NCBI RefSeq assembly: GCF_020171655.1
Contig: NZ_JAIVAC010000004.1
Span: forward strand, 53,594-117,593
Source of the DNA: Exiguobacterium aestuarii
Lineage (GTDB): Bacteria > Bacillota > Bacilli > Exiguobacteriales > Exiguobacteriaceae
DNA length: 64,000 nucleotides
Direction of reading: 5' to 3'
Shown: one piece after another, positions 55,314 through 64,000 of the stretch
Position numbering within the stretch: the stretch's first letter is position 1
Layout: the number at the start of each line of letters is the position of its first letter
Position numbers and translations under genes: made by a program
Notes under the pieces: generated by a model
Databases searched by the model: none
Told to the model about the DNA's origin: nothing
What the model saw: the letters and a program-made list of their open reading frames with translations, nothing else

Positions 55314-57333
55314 GTGGACCGCGAGAGAACGGTCGATTTTACTACACTTATTAGCAACTGAGACATCGACACCGCTCGCCGAAATCGCGCAGGCGGTGAA
55401 TTTGTCTGAACGCACGATTCAACGGGAACGACAATTACTTGAAGGCATCTTGAAAGAGTTCGAGCTCGAACTCGCCTGGCAACGTGGGCATGGACTTAGC
55501 CTTGTCGGCAAACCGTCGGCGAAACAACAATTACGAGAAGATCTCATCTTATCTGCAGAAGCGATCCCGACGAGCGAGGACCGCTTATTTGAGCTGGCGT
55601 GGCGCCTTTTGTTTGAGAGCGACACACTCAAACTGCAGGCGGTCGCCAAACAGATGCACGTCTCTCCGAGTACGTTGACGCAAGATTTGGAGAAGTTGGA
55701 TCGATGGTTCGAAGAATATCATTTAGAAGTCGAGCGGAAAAAAGGTGTCGGTGCCAGAGTGCTCGGGTATGAGTCGGAGAAACGTAAGCTACTGATCAAC
55801 GCGTTGCTCGCTCACTGGGATACACTTGCCTTTTACCGCTTCGTCAGTGGGGAAGACGACTACATTCCAGCCTTTTTGAAGACCGTGCCATGCGAAGAGA
55901 TGCTAGAAGGTCTTCGGGATGGTTACGATTATTTGAAGTCACGCTCGTTTGAGCGAATGGATGACCGCACCATCATGCGGGTCACGTTCGCCTACGGGGT
56001 CCAACAAGAACGCCTAGCGTCCGGATTCTTTTTAGAGATGTATACGAAAGGCCGGTCTGAGGACTATCTGAAAGTCGCGACCGACATGGAGGAAGCACTT
56101 GGCATCACCTATTCGATGGCGGAACGTGTCTGGTTTGCCGAGGAGGCGAATCGTCTTCGCTCGATTAAAGATCAAATGAAAGAAGATGAAGAAGAGCGGT
56201 GGATCATGCAGATTCGGGTGCATAAACTAATTCATCACGTCTCGCTCATTTACGGGTTTACCTTTACGGATGACGCAGCGCTCGAACGTGGACTGCTCGC
56301 GCACATCTTGTCGAGTATGAACACGCAGGCGCTACCTGAAACGAGTACAGTCAAGCCGCATATCGATCGAGACTATCCGGGACTTCGCTCTGCAATCCAA
56401 CAGGCTGCTGATATCGTCTTTGGGACGAATACCTTCTCCGAGGAAGAGACGGTCTTTTGGGCGATGCACTTCGCGGCAGCACTCGTCAAACCGGTACGAC
56501 GTCGCGAGTATCGGGCACTCGTCGTTTGTTCGGCCGGACTCGGTTCGTCGAAGATGCTCGTCAATCGGGTACGTCAAGAGTTCCCGGAGATGCAAGACGT
56601 CATCAACTCGTCTCTATTCGGACTAGAACAGCATCGACTCGAGGAATACGATGTCGTCTTGTCGACGGTGCCATTACCACCGCTCTCGGTGCCGACATTG
56701 ATCGTCAATCCGCTGTTGACGAGTGAGGAAGTACAACGCGTCCGTCATCTCTTGTTGTCGTTACCACAATCATTCCAAACGCTGACTTCAAAGCCGCGAT
56801 CGACGATGCTCGATTTTGCCGAACTTGGTGAACTCGTGGAGACGTTTGAGCGGATGGATGATCAGTTTGATTTGGTCACACTCAACAATACGGACCGTTT
56901 AGAGGATATCCTGGTCGATATCGGAACACATCTTGAGGAACGAAATCTCGTGCAAAGCGGAATTCAGTTATCTGCGCAATTGCTCCGGCGTCACGAAGTT
57001 GCAGGTCTTGGTGTCCCAGGTACAAAACTGGCACTCTTCCATGGACGACATACTTCGATTGAGAAAGCGAGTGTGTTTGCATTTGATTTAACGACGTCAA
57101 TCCCGCTCCTCATGATGGATCAATCGACTGAACCCGTGACGCGACTTCTCGTGCTCCTAGCACCAGAAGAGGCGCGCGATGTCGAACTTCAATTTTTAAG
57201 TGCGATCAGTGGATCGCTCATTGAGAGTGAGGAACATATGCGTTTATACAGCACGGGGGCGAAAGAGGACCTTCGTTTATTGTTGCACGAATGCATGAAG
57301 AAAATGATTCATGAGACGTTGTACGAAAAATGA
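55303..57333 (+). CDS. mtlR: mannitol operon transcriptional activator (PRD-containing)
   Basis: 676 residues. N-terminal DeoR/Mga-type helix-turn-helix regions (about 15-130, LAEIAQAVNLSERTIQRERQ) are followed by two PTS regulation domains (about 185-395). A IIB(Gat)-like domain carries Cys409 (VVCSAGLGSSKMLV), and a C-terminal IIA(Mtl)-like domain follows (about 510-676). Phosphorylation of PRD2 by HPr activates, and of the IIB-like Cys inhibits, as known for Bacillus MtlR. It lies directly before mtlA-F-D and ends at a terminator. Confidence 0.92.
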   Translation: MRHEWTARERSILLHLLATETSTPLAEIAQAVNLSERTIQRERQLLEGILKEFELELAWQRGHGLSLVGKPSAKQQLREDLILSAEAIPTSEDRLFELAWRLLFESDTLKLQAVAKQMHVSPSTLTQDLEKLDRWFEEYHLEVERKKGVGARVLGYESEKRKLLINALLAHWDTLAFYRFVSGEDDYIPAFLKTVPCEEMLEGLRDGYDYLKSRSFERMDDRTIMRVTFAYGVQQERLASGFFLEMYTKGRSEDYLKVATDMEEALGITYSMAERVWFAEEANRLRSIKDQMKEDEEERWIMQIRVHKLIHHVSLIYGFTFTDDAALERGLLAHILSSMNTQALPETSTVKPHIDRDYPGLRSAIQQAADIVFGTNTFSEEETVFWAMHFAAALVKPVRRREYRALVVCSAGLGSSKMLVNRVRQEFPEMQDVINSSLFGLEQHRLEEYDVVLSTVPLPPLSVPTLIVNPLLTSEEVQRVRHLLLSLPQSFQTLTSKPRSTMLDFAELGELVETFERMDDQFDLVTLNNTDRLEDILVDIGTHLEERNLVQSGIQLSAQLLRRHEVAGLGVPGTKLALFHGRHTSIEKASVFAFDLTTSIPLLMMDQSTEPVTRLLVLLAPEEARDVELQFLSAISGSLIESEEHMRLYSTGAKEDLRLLLHECMKKMIHETLYEK

Positions 57334-57354
57334 CCGAACCATGGTCATTTTTTT
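57328..57354 (+). terminator. terminator of mtlR
   Basis: AAATGACC (57328-57335) pairs with GGTCATTT (57343-57350) followed by TTTT; overlaps the stop codon. Confidence 0.8.
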
Positions 57355-57356
57355 GT

Positions 57357-57424
57357 TTGGCACAAAATGTTGCCAAAGTGTGAACTGGATTGAATTGAGA
57401 AAGCGCTTACTCCAGGCATACAAT
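57357..57424 (+). promoter_or_regulatory. mannitol operon promoter with MtlR-like and cre sites
   Basis: TTGGCACAAAATGTTGCCAA (57357-57376) is an inverted repeat close to the published Bacillus MtlR consensus as I remember it (TTGKCACA-N4-TGTGMCAA). Downstream TTGAGA (57395-57400), 18 bp and TACAAT (57419-57424) form the promoter, and GAGAAAGCGCTTACTC between them resembles a cre box. Activation by MtlR and repression by CcpA fit this arrangement. Confidence 0.7.
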
Positions 57425-57500
57425 ACAGGTGTAGAGCACAAACCGGTTAGCTACACTACACATTCAACCTTTCACATTTTACAGACTGGAGGTTTTATAC

Positions 57501-58922
57501 ATGGCGAATACGCAAGCGAGCTCGGGCGGGGTCCGAGTCAAAGTACAACGGTTCGGTAGTTTCCTCAGTGGGATGGTCATGCCGAACATCGGTGCCTTCA
57601 TTGCCTGGGGGATTATCACAGCACTCTTTATTCCGACAGGATGGTGGCCAAACGAAAACTTAGCAGAACTCGTTGGTCCAACAATCACATATCTCTTACC
57701 ATTACTCATCGGTTTCACAGGTGGTAAATTACTTCATGACGTACGAGGCGGTGTCGTCGGGGCGCTCGCCACGATGGGGGTCATCGTTGGGACAGACATT
57801 CCGATGTTCCTCGGAGCGATGATCATGGGTCCACTCGGTGGTTACATCATCCGCCAAGTCGACCGTGCCCTTGAAGGAAAAGTCAAAGCAGGATTCGAAA
57901 TGCTCGTCAACAACTTCTCGGTCGGGATCATTGGTGGACTTCTCATGCTTGGAGGATTCGAAATCTTCGGTCCAATCATGAGTGCCCTCGATAAAGTGAT
58001 GGCGGCAGGTGTTGACTGGATCGTCGGGGCGAAATTACTTCCAGTGGCAAGCTTGTTCATCGAACCAGCAAAAGTTCTCTTCTTGAACAACGCTATTAAC
58101 CACGGGATCTTGAGTCCACTTGGTGTCGATCAAGTGGCAGAGGCTGGTAAGTCTGTTCTCTTCTTACTTGAAGCGAACCCAGGGCCAGGTCTTGGATTGC
58201 TTCTCGCATACATGTTCTTTGCCAAAGGTGCAGCAAAACGTACAGCACCTGGTGCAGCGATTATTCACTTCCTCGGTGGGATTCATGAGATTTACTTCCC
58301 ATACGTGTTGATGAAGCCAATTTTGATCCTTGCGATGATCGCAGGGGGCGCAACAGGGATCTTCACATTCGTACTCTTTGATGTCGGTCTCGTCGCACCG
58401 GCTTCACCAGGTAGTATCTTTGCCATTCTCGCGATGGCATCACGCGGTTCATACCTCGGACTCGTGGCAGGGATTTTCTTATCGGCAGCGGTCACATTTG
58501 CTGTGGCGAGTGTCATCTTGAAATCGAGCGCAGCAGAGGAAGTATCACTCGAAGAAGCGACACAAAACGTTAGCGCGATGAAAGGCAAACAGTCTTACGC
58601 ATCTGCTCTCGTGACAGATCGCCTTGATAAAGTCGATCACATCATCTTCGCATGTGATGCAGGAATGGGGTCAAGTGCGATGGGGGCCTCGGTTCTCCGA
58701 AACAAGGTCAATAAAGCCAACTTGCCAATCAAAGTGACGAACACGTCGATCAGCAACTTGCCGAAAGATGCGCAGTTTGTCATCACGCATGAAGACTTAA
58801 CAGAGCGCGCAGAAGCGCAAGCACCGAATGCGATTCATCGCTCGGTCACAAACTTCTTGAACGCCGATTACTATGATCAATTGGTAGAAGAGATTAAAGC
58901 GGAACGCAGCAAAATTTCTTGA
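57501..58922 (+). CDS. mtlA: PTS mannitol permease IICB
   Basis: 473 residues. The IIC domain (about 1-340) contains GIHEIYFPYVLMKP, the family substrate motif. The IIB domain (about 375-473) has phospho-Cys385 in FACDAGMGSSAMGAS. The IIA domain is absent and encoded separately by mtlF. GGAGG precedes the ATG. It imports mannitol as mannitol-1-phosphate. Confidence 0.96.
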   Translation: MANTQASSGGVRVKVQRFGSFLSGMVMPNIGAFIAWGIITALFIPTGWWPNENLAELVGPTITYLLPLLIGFTGGKLLHDVRGGVVGALATMGVIVGTDIPMFLGAMIMGPLGGYIIRQVDRALEGKVKAGFEMLVNNFSVGIIGGLLMLGGFEIFGPIMSALDKVMAAGVDWIVGAKLLPVASLFIEPAKVLFLNNAINHGILSPLGVDQVAEAGKSVLFLLEANPGPGLGLLLAYMFFAKGAAKRTAPGAAIIHFLGGIHEIYFPYVLMKPILILAMIAGGATGIFTFVLFDVGLVAPASPGSIFAILAMASRGSYLGLVAGIFLSAAVTFAVASVILKSSAAEEVSLEEATQNVSAMKGKQSYASALVTDRLDKVDHIIFACDAGMGSSAMGASVLRNKVNKANLPIKVTNTSISNLPKDAQFVITHEDLTERAEAQAPNAIHRSVTNFLNADYYDQLVEEIKAERSKIS

Positions 58923-58969
58923 ACACAGAACAGATAGAGATACGGTTTAGCTATTAGGAGGAAATTAAA

Positions 58970-59401
58970 ATGCCATTCATTCAAACAGAGATGATTCGAC
59001 TTAACCAAACATTCGCAACGACAGAGGAAGCGATCACAGCAGCCGGGGCAGTCCTACAAGACGCCGGCTGTGTGACGCCGGAGTATGTAGAAGCGATGCA
59101 TGAACGTCAAGCGATCGCAAACGTCTATATCGGAAATCACGTAGCCATTCCACACGGTACAGAAGCGGCGAAATCAGCGGTTCAGAAGACGGGAATCTCG
59201 TTCCTGCAAGTACCGGACGGTGTAGACTTTGGTGGACAGACGGCTAAACTCGTCATCGGGATTGCGGGCGTGAATGATGAACATTTAGAGCTCCTTTCGC
59301 AAATTGCGATTCTCTGCTCGGACGAAGAAAACGTGGAGCGTCTTGTTCAGGCGAAGACGAAAGAGGAAATCTTGGCGCTCTTCATGGAAGAGGTGGCATA
59401 A
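58970..59401 (+). CDS. mtlF: PTS mannitol component IIA
   Basis: 143 residues, IIA fructose/mannitol family. Active-site His62 lies in NHVAIPHGTEAAK. Transfers phosphate from HPr to the IIB part of MtlA. AGGAGGAAAT precedes the ATG. Its stop touches the mtlD start. Confidence 0.95.
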   Translation: MPFIQTEMIRLNQTFATTEEAITAAGAVLQDAGCVTPEYVEAMHERQAIANVYIGNHVAIPHGTEAAKSAVQKTGISFLQVPDGVDFGGQTAKLVIGIAGVNDEHLELLSQIAILCSDEENVERLVQAKTKEEILALFMEEVA

Positions 59402-60550
59402 ATGAAAGCTGTTCATTTTGGAGCAGGAAACATCGGACGCGGATTTATCGGGTTGCTACTGAATCAAAGTGGTTATGAGGTGACGTTCGTCGACATTAAC
59501 GACACGGTCATCGAAGCACTCGAAGCAAAACGTCACTATGAGGTTGGATTCGCGGAAGACGGTGTCGATCGAATCATTGTCGACCGAGTACGCGGGGTCA
59601 ACAGTTTGAAAGAACCAGCCCGCGTCGCGGCTTTGATTGCAGAAGCGGATCTCGTGACGACGGCTGTCGGACCATCGCTTCTTTCAAAAGTAGCGCCATT
59701 GATCAGTGAAGGGCTTCGTGCGCGTGAAGTCGAGGACGCACCGGTTTATGTCATCGCATGTGAAAACATGATTGGTGGTAGTGCCATTCTTCGTCAGGAA
59801 GTAGAGGCGTGTGGCGGCGTCGGAGAGGCGAACGTCTTCTTCCCCAACGCGGCGGTCGACCGTATCGTTCCCCTGCAACAGCATGAAGACCCACTTTACG
59901 TGGAAGTCGAGACGTTCCATGAATGGGTCATTGAGACGCAAGGGCTGAACGAGCAACCACCGATTGAAGGTGTGACATGGGTCGAGGAAATCGGACCGTA
60001 CATCGAACGGAAGCTCTTCACAGTGAATACAGGGCACGCCATCGCCTCTTACATCGGTTCGTTGTTCGGAAAGGCGACGATTGACGAAGCGTTACAAGAT
60101 CGCCGCGTGCGTCAAGTCGTTCAAGGTGCATTGTATGAGACAGGTTGGTTATTGCTTGAGAAATATGGCTTCGAGGCGAAAGAGCATAGCCAATACATTC
60201 AAAAAATCATTAAGCGTTTTGAAAATCCGAAATTGAAAGATGAAGTGTCACGGGTGGCACGTTCACCGATTCGTAAGCTTGGACCGAGCGATCGTCTCGT
60301 CAAACCAGCGCGTGAGTTGATGGATAACGGAATCGAGCCGAACGAGCTCGCTTATGGGATTGCAGCGGCCCTCCATTATCACAACCCGGAGGATTCGGAA
60401 TCGTCAGAACTCAACTTGTCGATTGAAGAGCACGGCATCTCATCAACGATTGAAAAATATTTGCAGCTCCATGAGGGAGACACATTGACGCAATTGATTC
60501 TCGACCAATATCATTTGATTCGGGAAGAAGAGAAAGAACGCGTGTCATAA
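59402..60550 (+). CDS. mtlD: mannitol-1-phosphate 5-dehydrogenase
   Basis: 382 residues. N-terminal NAD-binding motif VHFGAGNIGRGFIG and the catalytic-domain segment IERKLFTVNTGHAIASYIGS, both typical of MtlD. Oxidises mannitol-1-phosphate to fructose-6-phosphate. GGAAGAGGTGG precedes the ATG within mtlF. The product feeds glycolysis and is the substrate of GlmS encoded nearby. Confidence 0.96.
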   Translation: MKAVHFGAGNIGRGFIGLLLNQSGYEVTFVDINDTVIEALEAKRHYEVGFAEDGVDRIIVDRVRGVNSLKEPARVAALIAEADLVTTAVGPSLLSKVAPLISEGLRAREVEDAPVYVIACENMIGGSAILRQEVEACGGVGEANVFFPNAAVDRIVPLQQHEDPLYVEVETFHEWVIETQGLNEQPPIEGVTWVEEIGPYIERKLFTVNTGHAIASYIGSLFGKATIDEALQDRRVRQVVQGALYETGWLLLEKYGFEAKEHSQYIQKIIKRFENPKLKDEVSRVARSPIRKLGPSDRLVKPARELMDNGIEPNELAYGIAAALHYHNPEDSESSELNLSIEEHGISSTIEKYLQLHEGDTLTQLILDQYHLIREEEKERVS

Positions 60551-60564
60551 GAGCATGGATAGAG

Positions 60565-60597
60565 AGAGCACGTCTGTGAAAGCAGGTGTGCTCTTTT
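60565..60597 (+). terminator. terminator of the mannitol operon
   Basis: AGAGCAC (60565-60571) pairs with GTGCTCT (60588-60594), followed by TTT. Confidence 0.75.
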
Positions 60598-60694
60598 ACT
60601 GTTGAAAGAAAATCTGAACAAATTGAGAAGAGTGACTGAGGATGGTATTTCCTCCTGCAATAACGGGTACTTATCAACAGGAAGGAGACTCGTT

Positions 60695-61522
60695 ATGTAT
60701 AAAACTTCAGAAATCATTCGATTTATTACAATCACGTTCGGTTATTCATGGATTGTCTGGGCGAGCCTCTATTGGTGGACCGATTTGCCGATTATGGCAG
60801 TCGTTATCATCGGAGCGTTTGGACCGAGTCTCTCCGGTATCTTGACGATGTATCGACTTCGAGGTGTGGCAGGAGTCAAGCATATCTTTCAAAAAAGCAT
60901 TCAAGTGAAAATGAGTTGGAAAACGTATGCGATTCCGTTCGGATTGATTCCATTCATATTCCTTGTCGCGTATTGGTGGACGGACCGGAGTGGTGCGTTA
61001 ATCGCTCGTGAACCGTGGTGGATTGCTCCTTACTTTTTATATATGCTCTTCCTCGGTGGAACGCTACAAGAAGAATACGGCTGGCGAGGTTATTTGCTTG
61101 ATGCGTTGCAGTCGAGATTGTCCCCATTATTGGCAAGTTTAGTGCTAGGGGGAATTTGGGCGATTTGGCATGCACCGCTTTTTCTTATGGCTGGTACCGG
61201 TCAGGCAAATTTGCCGTTTTGGGCATATGGGTTGTCTGTCATGGCCTATTCGATTCTGATTAGCTGGGTATACAATGGTTCATCGCGCAATTTGTGGTCC
61301 GCATTTCTCATGCATACAATGTTCAACGTCATGTTCGTGATGGTAGGCTTCGAAGCAGAAGAAGGGTATCCCATCGGCTTAATTCATTTGATGATCACGT
61401 TGTGGACTGCAGCGATTTTAGTGTTATGGAAAACCTATGGGAAGTTGAATTACGAGCCGCTCGAAGAATTCATTCCTTCGTACCCGAGTGTTACGCATCG
61501 GATTCGCGAGGGTAAAGAGTAA
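60695..61522 (+). CDS. CPBP-family (Abi/CAAX) intramembrane metalloprotease
   Basis: 275 residues, about eight membrane helices. Family motif 1 is EEYGWRGYLLDAL (Glu-Glu and Arg) and motif 2 is IWAIWHAPLFLM (His). The second-half Asn/His motif appears as LMHTMFNVMFV. ATG 60695 follows GAAGGAGAC; the longer frame starts without a ribosome site. Members process prenylated or bacteriocin-related peptides or act in immunity; substrate unknown. Confidence 0.88.
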   Translation: MYKTSEIIRFITITFGYSWIVWASLYWWTDLPIMAVVIIGAFGPSLSGILTMYRLRGVAGVKHIFQKSIQVKMSWKTYAIPFGLIPFIFLVAYWWTDRSGALIAREPWWIAPYFLYMLFLGGTLQEEYGWRGYLLDALQSRLSPLLASLVLGGIWAIWHAPLFLMAGTGQANLPFWAYGLSVMAYSILISWVYNGSSRNLWSAFLMHTMFNVMFVMVGFEAEEGYPIGLIHLMITLWTAAILVLWKTYGKLNYEPLEEFIPSYPSVTHRIREGKE

Positions 61523-61552
61523 AACAAAAAAAGAGAAAAGGAAGTGGACGTC

Positions 61553-62065
61553 TTGGACTTTCGCGCACTCGAACAATCAGACGTGAAATCCTTACAGCGC
61601 TTATTTATGGAGAGTTTGAGTGACTTGATTCGACGAGAGCGTTTTGAAGATGCCGATTTGCTCGATGAAGAAGTGGCGCGCCTGAATACGACCATTCAGG
61701 ACCACTTTGATGACGATCAAGTTCAACTGTATGTGGTTGAGCAGGAGGGAATCCTTATCGGAGCGGGGGCTTTGCTGCCTCCAAACGATATTATATCGGG
61801 CAACTTGGAAATAAAGCGTGGTGCCATCGAACTCGGGAGCGTCTATGTCCTTCCTCGTATGCAACGTCAAGGAGTCGGGCATTTTCTATTAGAGGAAATG
61901 AAACGAGAAATCCTTGCGAGAAAGCAACACGTCTTCTATTTGGATGCGGGCTTTCCCAGTGCACAAGCCTATTGGCGAAAGCAATTGGGAGAGCCGTCAC
62001 TAATCCTCGATCATTATTGGGGTCCGGGTGCACCTCATATGATTTGGGAAGTGAACATAAAATAA
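61553..62065 (+). CDS. GNAT-family acetyltransferase
   Basis: 170 residues from TTG 61553, chosen because AAAGGAAGTG lies 6 bp before it while the in-frame GTG at 61544 falls inside that site. The acetyl-CoA-binding core is IELGSVYVLPRMQRQGVGHF (R-x-x-G-x-G/A pattern QRQGVG). The sequence LDAGFPSAQAYWRK corresponds to the last strand-helix. Substrate unknown. Close behind the CPBP gene. Confidence 0.83.
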   Translation: MDFRALEQSDVKSLQRLFMESLSDLIRRERFEDADLLDEEVARLNTTIQDHFDDDQVQLYVVEQEGILIGAGALLPPNDIISGNLEIKRGAIELGSVYVLPRMQRQGVGHFLLEEMKREILARKQHVFYLDAGFPSAQAYWRKQLGEPSLILDHYWGPGAPHMIWEVNIK

Positions 62066-62100
62066 GGAACTTAGCAATAGACGCTAAGTTCCTTATTTGT
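62061..62100. terminator. bidirectional terminator
   Basis: AATAAGGAACTTAGC (62061-62075) and GCTAAGTTCCTTATT (62083-62097) form a perfect 15-bp stem between the convergent acetyltransferase and amidase genes. Confidence 0.93.
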
Positions 62101-63599
62101 TAGTAATAAGAACGCATGAACTGATGGATACCAGATGCTGTGGCTTCTGCCATGAGCTGACGATAGGACGTGTTCGTTAAATACGAGCGGTCGCTAGAGT
62201 TGCTGATGAAGCCGTATTCAACAAGTGTCGAAGGGGTAACATTCTTCCCAACAACGTACACGTTTTGATATTTCACACCGCGATTTTGAATCGTTGTGAT
62301 TTTTGAACCGAGTTCTTTATTAATTGTCGAACCGAGAGTACGACTGGCTGAGACGTAAGGGTTCGTTGTGTAACTTTCTGATGTTGGAACGAGTACTTCA
62401 TGACCGTTTGCAGAACTATACACCGAGGAGTTCGCATGGAGACTCACGAAGACGTCCGCTTTATACGACTTGCTCAATGAGACGCGTTCTGACAATGACA
62501 GATACGTATCGGTAGATCGTGTCAGTTTGACGTTATAATTGTATGTGCTCGTGAGTGTATTGGCGAGACGTTTGGCAATGTCTAATGCAATCACTTTCTC
62601 ATACAATGAGCCGTAGACAGCACCCGGGTCATTTCCACCATGACCGGCGTCAATCACAACCGTTTTCGTTGATGTAGAAGCTGTCGTTACCTTTACATAT
62701 TCTGAGGATACATACCCTGTGACGCCCTTGTAAGTAACTTTATACCAAGATCCGTACGTTCCGAGATAGTCGACCGTACTACCAGATGGGATGGTTAATA
62801 GAATCGTACTTGATGTCGAGGTACTTTGACGTAAGTTGAGGTTGGCTGTTGTCGAGTAAACACGTTCCACCTCTGGCGTACTCGTTGGCGCAAGATATTG
62901 AGAAGATACATACCCCGTCATTCCGTTATAAGAAACTTTAAACCATGAGCCGTATGTACCGATATAGTTGACGACTTCTCCACTTGGAATTGTCGTCAAG
63001 ATAGAACCAGATGTGGATGCGCTCGTTCGTAAATTTAGGTTCACAGTTGTTTTGTAGGTGATATTGGTTTCTGGAGCTTGTGTAGAGGTTTCAGTCACCT
63101 TAACGTAGTCAGAAGAGACGTAACCGATTGTCCCATTGTAAGAAACTTTATACCATGAACCATATGTACTAAGATAAACGATCTCTTTCCCGTTAGGAAT
63201 TGTTGTTAAAATGCTACTCGAAGTCGAGGCGCTTTTACGTAAATTCAAGTTCGCTGTTGTCGTATAGGTTTTCACAGTCGTCGGTTTGTACGTTTTTAAG
63301 TATTGAGATGAGACGTATCCGACTGTGCCGTTGTATGACACCTTGTACCAAGAACCAGAAGTTCCGAGATACGTAACTGTTTTTCCAGAAGGAATGGTCA
63401 ATAAAATGGTACTTGAAGTTGAAGCACTTTTTCTAAGATTTAAATTTACCGTCGTTGTATAGTATGTAGCTGCTGCATCTACTGTACTGACTTTGAACGA
63501 ATTCGATTCAAAATCGAGCGGTGTCACTGCGATTGCCGAGATCATAAGGGTAGAACTGACTAATAATTTGGCATTCCAAGAAGATTTCAACATATTCAA
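62100..63599 (-). CDS. secreted N-acetylmuramoyl-L-alanine amidase with four SH3b domains
   Basis: 499 residues. Residues 1-43 are a signal peptide. Four bacterial SH3 domains follow (about 46-102, 111-167, 181-236, 247-303), each with NLNLR near the start and YGSWYKVSYNG-like centre. The Amidase_3 domain starts near 312: zinc ligands His320, Glu334 and His388, and catalytic Glu461 (LVEYGF). It cuts between MurNAc and the stem peptide in the wall. The TTG at 63599 lies 8 bp after AAAAGGAG and is preferred; ATG 63593 is the alternative. Confidence 0.93.
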   Translation of the reverse strand: MNMLKSSWNAKLLVSSTLMISAIAVTPLDFESNSFKVSTVDAAATYYTTTVNLNLRKSASTSSTILLTIPSGKTVTYLGTSGSWYKVSYNGTVGYVSSQYLKTYKPTTVKTYTTTANLNLRKSASTSSSILTTIPNGKEIVYLSTYGSWYKVSYNGTIGYVSSDYVKVTETSTQAPETNITYKTTVNLNLRTSASTSGSILTTIPSGEVVNYIGTYGSWFKVSYNGMTGYVSSQYLAPTSTPEVERVYSTTANLNLRQSTSTSSTILLTIPSGSTVDYLGTYGSWYKVTYKGVTGYVSSEYVKVTTASTSTKTVVIDAGHGGNDPGAVYGSLYEKVIALDIAKRLANTLTSTYNYNVKLTRSTDTYLSLSERVSLSKSYKADVFVSLHANSSVYSSANGHEVLVPTSESYTTNPYVSASRTLGSTINKELGSKITTIQNRGVKYQNVYVVGKNVTPSTLVEYGFISNSSDRSYLTNTSYRQLMAEATASGIHQFMRSYY

Positions 63600-63739
63600 A
63601 TAAATAACTCCTTTTATAAGTGGGTAATAGATTCGTTAATAAAATCATATGATGTCATTATTATATAAGTAAAAAAGAAAAAAATGGACATTAATATTTA
63701 ATTTATTTATCTTTTTTTGAAATATAGAGGGTTTATAAC

Positions 63740-63767
63740 AACAAAAAAGACGCACGAGGCGTCTTTA
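63740..63767 (-). terminator. terminator of the repeat-protein gene
   Basis: AAAGACGC (63746-63753) pairs with GCGTCTTT (63759-63766); on the minus strand TTTTTTG follows. It lies 9 bp behind the stop of the gene at the right edge. Confidence 0.85.
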
Positions 63768-63774
63768 AACCTAC

Positions 63775-64000
63775 TTATACAATACGAGGCATGTCATCAA
63801 CGAATAATTTAACAGGTTCATCTACTTTGACAATACGAGGCATGTCATCAACAAATAATTTAACAGGTTCATCTACTTTGACAATACGAGGCATGTCATC
63901 AACGAATAATTTAACAGGTTCATCTACTTTGACAATACGAGGCATGTCATCAACAAATAATTTAACAGGTTCATCTACTTTGACAATACGAGGCATGTCA
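63775..64000 (-). CDS. C-terminal part of a tandem-repeat protein (5' end outside window)
   Basis: The frame is open to the right edge. Everything visible is a 17-residue repeat, MPRIVKVDEPVKLFVDD, present four times plus a final partial copy MPRIV before the stop. Each unit is acidic-basic alternating and predicted as short beta strands. The identity of the rest of the protein cannot be seen; a surface or wall protein is possible. Terminator follows. Confidence 0.7.
   Translation of the reverse strand, partial: DMPRIVKVDEPVKLFVDDMPRIVKVDEPVKLFVDDMPRIVKVDEPVKLFVDDMPRIVKVDEPVKLFVDDMPRIV
63778..64000 (-). repeat. 51-bp tandem repeats
   Basis: Period exactly 51 bp (17 codons), starts at 63781, 63832, 63883 and 63934 with a further copy begun at 63985. 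Copies are identical except for one synonymous base that alternates: ...AACGAATAAT in copies 1 and 3, ...AACAAATAAT in copies 2 and 4. Confidence 0.95.

Overview
The window looks like chromosome from a mesophilic Bacillales bacterium of moderate GC, most likely Exiguobacterium or a close relative. This is inference from low-GC Gram-positive ribosome sites and terminators, the glmS ribozyme ahead of glmS, CcpA-type cre boxes, a MtlR/MtlA/MtlF/MtlD mannitol system and a CrtP-type carotenoid oxygenase. No rRNA, tRNA or complete insertion sequence was seen.

Layout. 1-5000: the end of a flavin amine oxidase, an IclR regulator with an MFS exporter and a UPF0303 protein, then an MFS/MarR pair read from a promoter that overlaps a 22-bp palindrome. 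5000-7500 and 10.2-11.7 kb: tandem small four-helix membrane proteins of one unrecognised family, separated by a set of YdcZ-type DMT transporters with a Crp/Fnr regulator. 11.7-18.5 kb: an ABC exporter ending in a coupled 29-residue microprotein, a crtP-like gene, a TetR-controlled ABC-2 exporter and a DedA-like protein. 18.6-22.1 kb: a two-component system, a secreted glucosaminidase followed by a 25-residue membrane microprotein, and a decayed pRiA4b-ORF3-type gene.

22.2-34.9 kb is a complete type I-C CRISPR-Cas locus (cas3-cas5c-cas8c-cas7c-cas4-cas1-cas2) followed by an array I count as 71 apparently identical 32-bp repeats and 70 spacers. The cas genes look more AT-rich than their surroundings.

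35-49.4 kb is mainly transport and sugar use. A DHA2 drug exporter lies divergent from a TetR gene. A LacI-controlled ABC uptake operon ends in a non-phospho GH1 beta-glucosidase. A GntR-linked PTS operon carries a phospho-type GH1 enzyme. The cell therefore appears to have two parallel beta-glucoside routes, each with a hydrolase matched to the chemistry of its transporter.

49.6-52.3 kb holds a third cluster of six members of the small membrane-protein family, giving 14 in the window. 52.7-60.6 kb has the glmS ribozyme with glmS, then the mannitol PTS locus with its MtlR activator and a degenerate IIB-like protein. 60.6-64 kb holds a CPBP protease, a GNAT acetyltransferase, a secreted SH3b amidase and the end of a gene made of 51-bp repeats.

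The least explained feature is the 14-member membrane-protein family. The three candidate microproteins (29, 25 and 52 residues) are easily missed by standard gene calling.
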